The position numbers and the translations under genes were made by a program. The notes under the pieces are model-generated. The model did not search any database and was not told the origin of the DNA. It was given only the letters and a program-made list of their open reading frames with translations. Of a stretch of DNA of 64,000 nucleotides, positions 26,526 through 35,628 are shown piece after piece; within the stretch, counting starts at the first letter, position 1; each line of letters begins with the position of its first letter. This DNA is from Jeotgalibacillus alimentarius (GTDB lineage: Bacteria; Bacillota; Bacilli; Bacillales; Jeotgalibacillaceae). Location of the stretch: NCBI RefSeq assembly GCF_000829445.1, contig NZ_JXRQ01000029.1, positions 1 through 64,000 on the forward strand. The letters run 5' to 3'.

Positions 26526-27494
26526 TCATGTTGTTTTGGAAGGCTCGACAAGATAGTAGGTCTCAGAAAAAATCCGTCCGATATCATTACATTTGTTCTG
26601 GAAGTCATCTAAAAATGCGCTGATGCCTTCATCTTTCAGCGAACTGATCTTACGTTCGTCAAATTCATCAATCATCAAATCAAGCGCTGCATATATTCTC
26701 CATGAATAATGTGAGACACGTCCGCCTTCAAGTGAAATCACGGATTCTCTGATATGATCCATACAGTATTGTATGGATCTCGGGAATGAAAAGTCCGAAA
26801 TCAGGAATGTCAGGATGTCTTTTTCATTCATTCTTGGAGGATACTGCTTCAGATATTCTTCATACCCGTTAACAAGCTGCAGTGCTGAGCGCCAGTAATA
26901 ATAATTCGTGCCGTCAGCTTTTTCTCTGTCAGCAGTTGAGCGGTCGTTGAGCACATTCAGAATGCGTGCTGTTTTCTCACCGCGTTCAAGCCATTTTGCA
27001 ACATTGAAAAACCTGTAAGGGACACCTCTTGTCATCATGGAATCAACAATCCCGTGCGAAGTCAGTGCTGCGATTTTGACTCTGTTTAAAAACTGCTGAA
27101 TATCTCTCAGCGAACCTTCTGATATTTTCATTTCAGTCGTTTCAAGGTAAAGATTGTTCCATACTTCAAAAAGATCGGTTGGAATACTATCACGTGTCGT
27201 GCGTGCATTTTCACGTGCATATTTAATACAGCTCAGAATGGAATTCGGATTATTTTCAGCAAATGCAAGATAATCGATCAGATGATTCGTGCTCATTTTC
27301 GGATACATCCGATTAAAATCTTCTACAGATCCGCAAATTTCAAGCACCGTTTCCCAATCATGGCGCGCGAGTGTTTCTTCAGAAGAGGCTTCAAGCATCT
27401 GAATCAGCTGAACCCCAAGCACCCGTGCATTATTTTCTGCCCGCTCAATGTTCCGTGACATCCAGTAAAGTGAATCAGCTACTCTGCTCAGCAT
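26526..27494 (-). CDS. Alpha-E domain protein (DUF403)
   Basis: All-helical protein of 322 residues starting MLSRVADSLYWMSRNIERAENNAR, the diagnostic opening of the alpha-E family. Its start overlaps the end of the ATP-grasp gene by 20 bases, indicating co-translation. The family nearly always travels with circularly permuted ATP-grasp and transglutaminase genes, as here. A binding or scaffold role is presumed; no catalytic residues are known to me. Confidence 0.88.
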   Translation of the reverse strand: MLSRVADSLYWMSRNIERAENNARVLGVQLIQMLEASSEETLARHDWETVLEICGSVEDFNRMYPKMSTNHLIDYLAFAENNPNSILSCIKYARENARTTRDSIPTDLFEVWNNLYLETTEMKISEGSLRDIQQFLNRVKIAALTSHGIVDSMMTRGVPYRFFNVAKWLERGEKTARILNVLNDRSTADREKADGTNYYYWRSALQLVNGYEEYLKQYPPRMNEKDILTFLISDFSFPRSIQYCMDHIRESVISLEGGRVSHYSWRIYAALDLMIDEFDERKISSLKDEGISAFLDDFQNKCNDIGRIFSETYYLVEPSKTT

Positions 27495-28941
27495 GATTGT
27501 CTTCGCCCCCTTTCAATACCCATGTATCTTTACCGCCGCCGCCCTGAGATGAATTCACGACAAGCGATCCTTCTTTCAGTGCTACACGTGACAGTCCGCC
27601 AGGTAAGACATTCGTTTTCTTCCCTCTCATAACAAATACGCGAAGGTCTACATGGCACGGATAAAAACGTCCATCCTGAAAAGCAGGTGCGCGTGACAGC
27701 TGAATGGTCGGCTGTGCAATATATTGATGAGGTTCTTCTTCAATCTTCTTTCTGAACCGGTCAATTTCTTCATTTGTCGCATGCGGTCCAATCAGCATAT
27801 CGTAACCGCCTGATGCACCTACATTTTTCACCACTAGCTGATCCAGATTTTCAAGCGCCCATTTGCGCTGTTCAATATTTCTCATAAAATACGTATCTAC
27901 ATTCGGGATAATCGGATCTTCCTTCAGATAATAGCGGATCATCTCAGGGACAAATGCATACATCGCTTTGTCATCTGCTACTCCGTTTCCAACACCGTTC
28001 AGGAATGATACATTGCCTTTTTTATAAGCACTCATTAATCCCGGAACGCCAAGTGCTGAGTCCTTGTTGAACACCTGCGGGTCAAGGAAATCATCATCAA
28101 TGCGGCGGTAAATGATATCAACCCGCTGCATTCCTCTGATCGTTTTTACATATACAATATTGTCTCTGACATGAAGATCGCGCCCCTCTACAAGTTCGAT
28201 CCCCATCTGCTGAGCAAGAAATACGTGATCATAATAAGCTGAATTATACATCCCCGGCGTCAGCAGAACCGCACGCGGCTCGTGCAGACAGTTGATCGGG
28301 CAGTGATCCAGCACAGCTTCATGCATATGTGAAAGCTGATGTTCGAGTGAATGGATGCTGTGACGGTTAAAAAATTCGGGATATACCTGTCGCATGACAT
28401 AACGGTTCTGATAGACATAAGACATGCCTGAAGGGTTACGCAGATTGTCTTCGAGGACACGGTATGTACCTTCCTGATCACGGATCAAATCAATTCCTGC
28501 AAGGAATATATGATTTTTCAGTGGCACATCAATACCAGTGACCTGCTTTTTAAGATAATACGGATTCTGTTCAACGAATTCTCTCGGAACAACACCGTCT
28601 TTTACGATTTCAGCATTGTGATAGATATCATCAAGAAACATGTTCAGTGCCTCAACGCGCTGCTTCATCCCTTTTTCAATCATTGTCCACGTCTCAGGTG
28701 GCATAATGATCGGAATAAAATCAAACGGCATGGTACGTTCAGTGCCGACATTATCGTTATAGACAGTGAATGTGATCCCCTGCCTTAAAAAACTGAGCTG
28801 GGCTGTTTCATGCTTTTCTCTCAGTTCAGATTCACTGAACTGATCCATTACTTTATGAAAATCCTGATAGTGAGCCCTGGTGGATCCGTCTTTTTCGAGC
28901 ATTTCATCAAAGTTCCGGTCTGACTGATACGGCTTAAACAT
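27475..28941 (-). CDS. Circularly permuted ATP-grasp protein
   Basis: Probable peptide or amide ligase of 488 residues (CP_ATPgrasp families, DUF404/DUF407). Characteristic pieces are LEDNLRNPSGMSYV, ALGVPGLMSAYKKGNVSFLNGVGNGVADDKA (split by the fold) and VVKNVGASGGYDMLIGP, with PCHVDLRVFVMRG near the C-terminus giving metal and ATP contacts. It is the first gene of the three-gene operon. Product unknown. The start follows a GGGGGACAGGG-type ribosome site. Confidence 0.87.
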   Translation of the reverse strand: MFKPYQSDRNFDEMLEKDGSTRAHYQDFHKVMDQFSESELREKHETAQLSFLRQGITFTVYNDNVGTERTMPFDFIPIIMPPETWTMIEKGMKQRVEALNMFLDDIYHNAEIVKDGVVPREFVEQNPYYLKKQVTGIDVPLKNHIFLAGIDLIRDQEGTYRVLEDNLRNPSGMSYVYQNRYVMRQVYPEFFNRHSIHSLEHQLSHMHEAVLDHCPINCLHEPRAVLLTPGMYNSAYYDHVFLAQQMGIELVEGRDLHVRDNIVYVKTIRGMQRVDIIYRRIDDDFLDPQVFNKDSALGVPGLMSAYKKGNVSFLNGVGNGVADDKAMYAFVPEMIRYYLKEDPIIPNVDTYFMRNIEQRKWALENLDQLVVKNVGASGGYDMLIGPHATNEEIDRFRKKIEEEPHQYIAQPTIQLSRAPAFQDGRFYPCHVDLRVFVMRGKKTNVLPGGLSRVALKEGSLVVNSSQGGGGKDTWVLKGGEDNHAEQSS

Positions 28942-29139
28942 TGCCCTGTCCCCCTTTTTTTATGGTCATTCTTAAACACCTCTATAAAACTTTTTCAACA
29001 AGAAAAGATTAAACTCCTCTAAATTTTCAGAAAATACTTTAATCTTTACCCTTCTTTTGTCACGGGTAAGCACGATGCAGTCATGTTTTGGAGAATAAGA
29101 TAAAGATTTGTTAAAATAAGTGAACGGAGGGATGAGTCA

Positions 29140-29310
29140 ATGACACAAAATGAAATCAAGAATAGAATTGCAGAGTTAAAAATGGAATATATCCGTGCAC
29201 AGGATGACCTCGAAAAGCTTGAATCAGTGGGCCGTAGCGGCGAATTCGCGCAAAAGAGACTGACTGGAATTGAAGAGGAATTATCTGAACTGAGAAAGAT
29301 GGAAGAATAA
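29140..29310 (+). CDS. Small coiled-coil protein, 56 residues (SE1832-like)
   Basis: Short ORF MTQNEIKNRIAELKMEY... with heptad-like Leu, Ile and Glu spacing and ending LSELRKMEE. GGAGGG lies nine bases before the ATG. Composition and the opening resemble a small Firmicutes family known as SE1832. Function unknown. It stands alone upstream of a hairpin. Confidence 0.7.
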   Translation: MTQNEIKNRIAELKMEYIRAQDDLEKLESVGRSGEFAQKRLTGIEEELSELRKMEE

Positions 29311-29349
29311 CCCTTTTGCTTATGGAGTTTAAAAAAACTTGAACAGTCA

Positions 29350-29380
29350 CCCCTAACCTCTTGCCTATACAGGTAAGGGG
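29350..29380 (+). terminator. Terminator-like hairpin
   Basis: CCCCTAACCT/AGGTAAGGGG arms followed by TTATTTGTTTT, about 40 bases past the small coiled-coil gene. Confidence 0.5.
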
Positions 29381-29430
29381 TTATTTGTTTTCTATATAAA
29401 CTTTTTCACTTATAATCTTTTTATTAAGAA

Positions 29431-29625
29431 CGTTATATTAAAGTTAGATATTGTTTTAGCACAGCTGGTGATTGGAGCGGAAGGGGACGACTCCAGCAGG
29501 AGAAGTCGGACAGGTGAGACCCCGCAAGCGCCCCGCGCTGAGGAGGCTCACCGCGAACCAAAATCGGGTTCACTGCGGAAAGCGTTCCCCTGGAGCGAAA
29601 ATCACCAGCCATATGTAACAAAGCC
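29431..29625. repeat. Dispersed palindromic repeat, copy E
   Basis: About 195 bp of the long subtype (TTGTTTTAGCACAGCTGGTGA, then GACTCCAGCAGGAG, GACAGGTGAGACCCCGCAAG, GCGGAAAGCGTTCCCC); the terminal repeats are partly decayed. It lies directly upstream of the KefB-like antiporter gene, between it and any promoter further left. Confidence 0.82.
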
Positions 29626-29652
29626 ATTAAGAAACGAAAGCTGGTGAAATCA

Positions 29653-31719
29653 ATGACTCTTCCCTTTCAGGAGCCGGTCCTGGTCTTCGGGCTCGCTGTT
29701 ATTATCTTTTTAATCTCTCCATTTATGATGAGTAAGCTCAGAATTCCGGGAATTATCGGACCCATTATCGCCGGTGTTATTGTCGGACCAAACGGGCTTG
29801 GCCTATTAGAACGCGGGGAGACGATCCAGCTGCTCGGTACTGTCGGCCTTCTATTTATCATTTTTATAGCCGGGCTGGAACTTGATATAGACGGCTTCAA
29901 AAAATACAGGTCAAGAAGTATTATGTTCGGTCTACTGTCTTTCTTCATTCCTTTACTATTTGGTACAGCTCTTTCCTACTATCTCGGTTTTTCATTCAGT
30001 GCGGCGATTCTTTTAGGATCCATTGTCGGCTCGCACACGCTGCTTGCCTACCCGATCGCTTCGAGGCTTGGTATTGCCAAAAATAAAGCCGTCACGACTG
30101 CAATCGGCGGTACGCTTTTGACGGATACCTTTGCCATGCTGATTCTCGCTGCTGTTGTCGGGCTTGCAGGAGGGGATACAAGTGCTGAATTTTGGCTCCG
30201 CTTGATGATCTCAACTATTTTATTTGGGCTTGTGGTGCTCATTGGTGCTCCAATTGCAGCAAAATGGTTTTTCCGCAACTCAAATAACGATGGTCAGATG
30301 GAATTCAACTTTGTCCTGACAATTATGTTTGTGGCAGGCGCAATTGCGCTTTTAGCAGGACTAGAACCGATTATTGGTGCGTTTCTCGCCGGCCTTGCAT
30401 TGAATCGGTATATTTATGATCACGGTACGTTGATGAACAGAATCCGTTTTACAGGAAATGCACTATTCATCCCGTTTTTCCTGCTGTCAGTCGGGATGCT
30501 GATGGACTTATCTGTTCTGTTCTCAAGTCCCGATGCCTGGATCATGCTTGGTGTGGTACTTGGTTCAGTATTGATCGGAAAATCGATTGCGAGTCTGCTC
30601 ACAAGTAAAATTTATCACTATAGCAGGTTGGAAAATTTCGTGATCATCGGGCTGACCACCCCTCAGGCAGCTGCTACACTTGCTGCAACGCTCGTCGGCT
30701 TCGAGATCGGCCTGTTGAATGTAGCAACTGTGAATGCTGTGATTGTCATGATTCTCCTGACCTGTATCACCGGTCCTTATCTGACTGAAAAGTTTGGACG
30801 GAGACTGGCTGAGAGTGAAGCGCTTGATACACCTCAGCTGTTTGACGAACGTCCTGAGAGAATCCTGATACCTGTTGCAAATCCAAAAACGACTGAAACA
30901 CTGCTTGATCTCAGTTTTGTTGTCAGAAAGGCGAAAGCTTCAGAAGAGCCCATTTACCCGTTGAGCGTGGTTCAGCGTGATGTAAAATCTGTTCAAAATG
31001 CGGTGGCAAACGCAGAAAAAATGCTGACACAGGCTATTGCCCATGCAGCCGGTGCTGAAATTCCGGCACGGTCACTGATCAAAGTTGACCGCAATGCAGG
31101 ACGCGGAATTGAACGCGCTGTTGCAGAGGAGCGTATTACCACCATTATCGCAGGCTGGAATGGACAAAAATCTGCTAAGACGGCTTTATTCGGGAGTGTC
31201 ATTGATAATTTCCTTGACCATACGAATGAACGTGCAATGATCGTGAAGCTTGGACACCCGCTTAACACAACTGAACGCATTGTGTTACTGATACCGAGCG
31301 GCTCTGATCATAAGCCCGGGTTTGCAGATGCCCTCCGTATTGTAAAAGGAATGGCCGCTCAGCTGAACACAGTACTAGAAGTACTCATTATCCGTGACAA
31401 AACGGAGCCATATGAAAAGTTAATAGAAGACATAAAGCCTGGTGTCACGACTTATATTCACAGACTTGCATCCTGGCAGGCACTTTATCAGCAGCCTGTT
31501 GAATCATTAAGGAAGAATGATTTAGTCATTGTCATGAGTGCGAGGAAAGGGACAATTGCCTGGCATCCTCAGCTTGATCAGTTGCCAAGCCGTCTTGCAG
31601 TCGCTAACCCTGAAAGCTTTATCATCTTCTACCCGACCGAAACCGGCGAGACAGATGTTCGCGGTGCACGGGGTACAGATGTACCAAAAGAAGTGCTTTT
31701 CAAAAGGGATTATGACTGA
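29653..31719 (+). CDS. Cation:proton antiporter, KefB/CPA2-like
   Basis: Membrane antiporter of about 688 residues. The N-terminal 385 residues hold about twelve segments with GIIGPIIAGVIVGPNGLG, LFIIFIAGLELD and the ion-site-like GGTLLTDTFAMLILA. In place of a RCK domain the cytoplasmic part (from about residue 400) looks like tandem UspA-type domains (ERILIPVANPKT..., and ERIVLLIPSGSDHKPGF). The ATG at 29653 is better placed than the GTG at 29644. Ion specificity unknown. A repeat copy lies immediately upstream. Confidence 0.8.
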   Translation: MTLPFQEPVLVFGLAVIIFLISPFMMSKLRIPGIIGPIIAGVIVGPNGLGLLERGETIQLLGTVGLLFIIFIAGLELDIDGFKKYRSRSIMFGLLSFFIPLLFGTALSYYLGFSFSAAILLGSIVGSHTLLAYPIASRLGIAKNKAVTTAIGGTLLTDTFAMLILAAVVGLAGGDTSAEFWLRLMISTILFGLVVLIGAPIAAKWFFRNSNNDGQMEFNFVLTIMFVAGAIALLAGLEPIIGAFLAGLALNRYIYDHGTLMNRIRFTGNALFIPFFLLSVGMLMDLSVLFSSPDAWIMLGVVLGSVLIGKSIASLLTSKIYHYSRLENFVIIGLTTPQAAATLAATLVGFEIGLLNVATVNAVIVMILLTCITGPYLTEKFGRRLAESEALDTPQLFDERPERILIPVANPKTTETLLDLSFVVRKAKASEEPIYPLSVVQRDVKSVQNAVANAEKMLTQAIAHAAGAEIPARSLIKVDRNAGRGIERAVAEERITTIIAGWNGQKSAKTALFGSVIDNFLDHTNERAMIVKLGHPLNTTERIVLLIPSGSDHKPGFADALRIVKGMAAQLNTVLEVLIIRDKTEPYEKLIEDIKPGVTTYIHRLASWQALYQQPVESLRKNDLVIVMSARKGTIAWHPQLDQLPSRLAVANPESFIIFYPTETGETDVRGARGTDVPKEVLFKRDYD

Positions 31720-31722
31720 ATG

Positions 31723-31764
31723 AAAAACCAGGCTGAGACGCGAAACTGTCTCAGCCTGGTTTTT
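31723..31764. terminator. Shared terminator, antiporter/MATE
   Basis: AAAAACCAGGCTGAGAC and its perfect complement GTCTCAGCCTGGTTTTT around an eight-base loop, between convergent genes. Confidence 0.85.
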
Positions 31765-31798
31765 ATGACGATAAAATTTTCCGTCAGGTCTCACTGTA

Positions 31799-33178
31799 TT
31801 AACTGTGCGCACCTGCTTCACGTAATTTTGCAGGCGGTGTTTTCTGAAACAGACTGCCGCGGTCTCTCCAGACGAAGAAGAGTGACAGCAGAAACGCCAG
31901 TCCATCAGCAATCGGAAAGGCAAGCCAGACTCCGGTTAGCCTTAAGAATGTCGGGAGGATTAATACAAGTGGAATCAGGAAGATCAGCTGCCTTGCCATA
32001 GAAAGCACAAAGGAAATTTTCGCTTTACCAAGTGCCTGATACAGCCCCCCTGTGACCATTTGAAAACCGATAATCGGCACAATCAGGAAGATAAAGCGCA
32101 TTGCTTCCTCTCCTCCTGAAATCACTTCAGGATCCGTTGAAAAGACAGACATCATCGCACCTGGGAATAACATCGTTACAGCCCAGACAAAGATCGCCAT
32201 GACCGTTGAAATCCCTATACCAAGCTTAAGTGTTTCACTTACTCTGTAGTGCAGCTTCGCGCCGTAGTTATAGCCAATAATCGGCTGCATGCCCTGAACA
32301 ATTCCAAACATCGGCATAATCGCAAACATCATAATCCGGTTAATAATACCGAAAATGGCCACTGCAGATTCACCGCCATAGATGACAAGCATCCAGTTGA
32401 CTGCAATAAACATCAGGCTACCTGCAGTCTGCCGTACAAAAGTGGCGGAACCGATCTGTGTAATCTCACGCACCACGCGCCAGTCCGGAAGCAGGCCGAT
32501 CCATCTTAATTCCAGTGAACTCTTTCCTGCACGGAAGTATAAATACAGCCAAATCGCTCCGACAGCCTGCGAAATGACTGTTGCAATTGCTGCTCCCGCC
32601 ATTCCCATATCAAGCGTAAAGATAAAGATCGGGTCGAGTACAATGTTCAGGCCTGCTGAGATCACCATCGTCAGCATCGCCATTTTCGCATTCCCTTCAG
32701 AGCGTACGACGTTATTCATCGACATTGCAAATGCCTGGAAAATTGCGCCGTATAGAATGATTGATAAATATTCCGCTGCATAAGGAAGAATATCTGCTGT
32801 TGCACCAAATGCGATCAGAATCGGTTCAAGAAATGCCAGTGCAGCGATGACCATAATTACACTTAAAAAGCCTACAAGCCAGATCACATTCCCGAAAATC
32901 TTATTCGCTTCATCCAGCCTGTTTTCACCGAGGCGCCTCGAAATAATGGATGCTCCACCAATCCCAATCGCTGCTGCAAAAGCAGTAATGATCATCTGCA
33001 GCGGGAAGGCAATAGAAAGTGCCGCTACTCCGACTGTACCGATCCTTCTTGCAATAAAAAATGTATCAGCAATATTATAAAAAGCCATGACGAACATACC
33101 GATGAACGCCGGCACAGAAAATCTGATCATTAATGAAGGGATTTTTTCTGTTCCAAGTCTTTCACTCTGCTGTTTCAT
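31799..33178 (-). CDS. MATE family efflux transporter
   Basis: Twelve-segment membrane exporter of 459 residues, with two homologous halves beginning IPSLMIRFSVPAFIGMFVMAFYNIADTFF and SATFVRQTAGSLMFIAVNWML-type stretches. MATE proteins expel cationic drugs in exchange for Na+ or H+. The gene overlaps marR by 17 bases and is transcribed after it from the marR promoter, so it is probably induced by a MarR ligand. Confidence 0.88.
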   Translation of the reverse strand: MKQQSERLGTEKIPSLMIRFSVPAFIGMFVMAFYNIADTFFIARRIGTVGVAALSIAFPLQMIITAFAAAIGIGGASIISRRLGENRLDEANKIFGNVIWLVGFLSVIMVIAALAFLEPILIAFGATADILPYAAEYLSIILYGAIFQAFAMSMNNVVRSEGNAKMAMLTMVISAGLNIVLDPIFIFTLDMGMAGAAIATVISQAVGAIWLYLYFRAGKSSLELRWIGLLPDWRVVREITQIGSATFVRQTAGSLMFIAVNWMLVIYGGESAVAIFGIINRIMMFAIMPMFGIVQGMQPIIGYNYGAKLHYRVSETLKLGIGISTVMAIFVWAVTMLFPGAMMSVFSTDPEVISGGEEAMRFIFLIVPIIGFQMVTGGLYQALGKAKISFVLSMARQLIFLIPLVLILPTFLRLTGVWLAFPIADGLAFLLSLFFVWRDRGSLFQKTPPAKLREAGAHS

Positions 33179-33629
33179 TTGATTTCACCTCTTCCATTCT
33201 TTCAACCTCTTTAACCGCGTTATCTGCCATACGTTTCAGCAGTTCAATCGCAGTCTGTCTTTCTTCATCACTGAATCCATGAGTCAGCGTCTCTGTCCAG
33301 TGCGTCATTTCTTTTTTAATGATCGATTCAATTCCTTTTGCTTTATCAGTCAGGAAAATTAAATTCGCTCTTCTGTCTGATTCATGCGGCTTCCTGATCA
33401 CATAGTCTTCCGTTTCAAGCTTGCGGATCGCACGGGCCACAGTTGCTTTATCAATATTCAGCTCCCCTGCCATGTGCTCCTGTGTGACGCCATCCTGCTC
33501 AAACAGGATCATTAGAAACTTAATCTGCCCCTGACCAATTCCGTATTCGGCAAATGTTTTACTTAAAAAAATATAACTGTAACGGTGGACTGTAGACAGC
33601 CAGCGTCCGGCAGTATGTGCTTGTTGCAT
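33162..33629 (-). CDS. MarR family transcriptional regulator
   Basis: Winged-helix repressor of 155 residues. The recognition helix region reads GVTQEHMAGELNIDKATVARAIRKLE, and the wing carries KPHESDRRANLIFLTDKAK, typical MarR. It is the first gene of a two-gene operon with the MATE pump. A palindrome over the -35 box of its own promoter suggests negative autoregulation. The ligand is not predictable. Confidence 0.88.
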   Translation of the reverse strand: MQQAHTAGRWLSTVHRYSYIFLSKTFAEYGIGQGQIKFLMILFEQDGVTQEHMAGELNIDKATVARAIRKLETEDYVIRKPHESDRRANLIFLTDKAKGIESIIKKEMTHWTETLTHGFSDEERQTAIELLKRMADNAVKEVERMEEVKSNETAE

Positions 33630-33665
33630 ATTCTCATCTCATTTCGTTTTTAATCACTGAGAAAG

Positions 33666-33694
33666 ATTATAATCAATTTTAGTTGCATACGCAA
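33666..33694 (-). promoter_or_regulatory. Promoter of the marR-MATE operon
   Basis: On the minus strand -35 TTGCGT (33694-33689), 17-base spacer, -10 TATAAT (33671-33666). Confidence 0.75.
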
Positions 33695-33695
33695 C
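33682..33695. promoter_or_regulatory. Candidate MarR operator
   Basis: Palindrome GTTGCATACGCAAC covering the -35 box of the marR promoter. Confidence 0.65.
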
Positions 33696-33780
33696 CTTTC
33701 ATCTCACGAAATTAATTACACTGGCAGGAAGAGGTTACATCCTTTATGATGGAGGAAGACTTTTATTTTGGAGGAATACG

Positions 33781-35337
33781 ATGAGCGTATTAACAGTAAG
33801 CAAGCTGTCCCATTCATTTGGTGACCGCACGCTTTTTAAAGACGTATCTTTCCGGCTATTAGCCGGTGAACATATTGGACTTGTCGGTGCAAACGGCGTT
33901 GGTAAATCTACGCTGATGAATATATTAACGGGTGAACTGATCCATGATGAAGGAAAAGTGGAGTGGCTGCCCGGCACACATTACGGCTATCTGGATCAGC
34001 ATACACAGCTGACGCCCGGTCGTACGATGCGTGAAACATTAGGAGATGCCTATCTTCCTCTTTTCAAAAAAGAAGAAGAGCTGAATGAGATCACTGGTAA
34101 AATGGCAGATGCATCTCCTGAAGAACTCGAGACGCTTCTTGAGGAAATGGCGGAAATCCAGGACGCACTTGACGCAGGGGATTTCTATACGCTGGATATA
34201 AAGATTGAAGAGGTCGCACGCGGACTGGGACTGGATGCGATCGGACTTGACCGCGATGTCGCTGCTTTGAGCGGCGGACAGCGTACGAAAGTGCTGCTTG
34301 CAAAGCTTCTTCTTGAAAAACCGAAAGTATTATTGCTGGATGAGCCGACGAACTACCTGGACGTTGAGCATATCCGCTGGCTGTCGATGTATCTGAAAGA
34401 TTACCCGCATGCCTTTCTATTGATTTCGCATGATACGAACTTTATGAATGATACAGTAGACATCATTCTTCACTTGGAGTTTGCCCGTATGAACCGCTAT
34501 ACGGCAAGCTATGATAAATTCATTGAACTCGCTGAACTTCATAAGAACCAGCACCTGCAGGCGTATGAAAAGCAGCAGGAATTCATTAAAAAGCAGGAAG
34601 ACTTTATCGCTAAAAACAAAGCGCGCTATTCAACAACAGGACGTGCGAAAAGCCGTCAGAAGCAGCTTGACAGAATCGAGCGGATTGACCGCCCTGAAAC
34701 AGCTGCCAAGCCAACATTTGAATTCAAGGAATCCCGCGGAAGCAGCCGTTATGTCGTGGAAGCTGAGAACCTTGAAATCGGTTATGATGAGCCGCTGCTC
34801 CCAAAAATGACACTTGAGATCGAACGCGGTGAAAAAATTGCTGTAGTCGGCTGTAACGGTGTCGGTAAATCTACGCTTTTGAAAACGATTATGGGTAAGC
34901 TTGATCCTTTAGGCGGAAAAGTCATTCATGGTGACTTCCTGTATCCGTCTTATTTCGAACAGGAAATGAAGCCAAAAGCGATCACGCCGATTGAAGACGT
35001 GTGGAGTGAATTCCCGGGGATGGACCAGCACCAGGTGCGTGCAGCGCTGGCAAGATGCGGACTGAAAAATGAGCATATTTCCCGTCAGATGAATCAATTA
35101 TCAGGTGGCGAGCAGGCGAAAGTGCGCCTGTGTAAGCTGATGATGCATGAAAGTAATTGGTTGCTGTTTGATGAGCCGACAAACCATTTGGACGTTACGG
35201 CAAAAGAAGAGCTGAAGCGTGCGATGAAGGCTTATAATGGAACGATTGTACTTGTATGTCACGAACCTGATTTTTATGAGGGTTGGGCGACGAGAACGTG
35301 GAATGTGGAAGAGTGGAGCGAGAAGGTGAACGCTTAG
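33781..35337 (+). CDS. ABC-F family ATPase, YfmM-like
   Basis: Soluble protein of 518 residues with two ABC domains and no membrane part. Walker A GANGVGKST and GCNGVGKST, signatures LSGGQRTKV and LSGGEQAKV, and Walker B ending in DEPTNYLD and DEPTNHLD are all intact. The charged P-site tRNA-interaction linker lies between the domains (about residues 240-315, KQQEFIKKQEDFIAKNKAR). ABC-F proteins act on ribosomes as translation factors or antibiotic-protection proteins. Length and domain spacing suggest Bacillus YfmM; a resistance role is not evident. Divergent from marR. Confidence 0.85.
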   Translation: MSVLTVSKLSHSFGDRTLFKDVSFRLLAGEHIGLVGANGVGKSTLMNILTGELIHDEGKVEWLPGTHYGYLDQHTQLTPGRTMRETLGDAYLPLFKKEEELNEITGKMADASPEELETLLEEMAEIQDALDAGDFYTLDIKIEEVARGLGLDAIGLDRDVAALSGGQRTKVLLAKLLLEKPKVLLLDEPTNYLDVEHIRWLSMYLKDYPHAFLLISHDTNFMNDTVDIILHLEFARMNRYTASYDKFIELAELHKNQHLQAYEKQQEFIKKQEDFIAKNKARYSTTGRAKSRQKQLDRIERIDRPETAAKPTFEFKESRGSSRYVVEAENLEIGYDEPLLPKMTLEIERGEKIAVVGCNGVGKSTLLKTIMGKLDPLGGKVIHGDFLYPSYFEQEMKPKAITPIEDVWSEFPGMDQHQVRAALARCGLKNEHISRQMNQLSGGEQAKVRLCKLMMHESNWLLFDEPTNHLDVTAKEELKRAMKAYNGTIVLVCHEPDFYEGWATRTWNVEEWSEKVNA

Positions 35338-35404
35338 GTTTTTGCTTTTGAGAAGCCGCCGGTGATTTCCGGGCAGGACTGCGCTTTCCACTGAGGCCGA
35401 GAAG

Positions 35405-35590
35405 GACGGAAGAATTCTGTCACCTTTTAAGATTTATCTATCAGCTTTCGGATTATTGCGTCAGGAATCCAATTATTTAAACGTGGGGACAGTGGACAGT
35501 CGTTTTATCTATGACCTTTTGAATTAATTCCATCACCTTTGCGATTAATTCCATCACCTTTGAATAGGATTCGACTTTCCACTTCCAGTA
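35405..35590. repeat. 21-nt-period array 5 (CACCTTT type) with REP-like insert
   Basis: Two blocks. CACCTTT at 35421 and CAGCTTT at 35442 are 21 nt apart; GACCTTT at 35513, CACCTTT at 35534 and CACCTTT at 35555 are 21 nt apart, with two units nearly identical (ATTAATTCCATCACCTTTG). Between the blocks GTGGGGACAGTGGACAG resembles a REP fragment. At 35371-35400 GGGCAGGACTGCGCTTTCC resembles a fragment of repeat copy F. The array is just past the proC terminator. Confidence 0.65.
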
Positions 35591-35593
35591 AGT

Positions 35594-35628
35594 AAAAATA
35601 AGCAGAGCCGCAGCTCTGCTTATTTTTT
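35594..35628 (-). terminator. Terminator of proC
   Basis: AAATAAGCAGAGC/GCTCTGCTTATTT hairpin between the proC stop and the 21-nt array. Confidence 0.85.
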
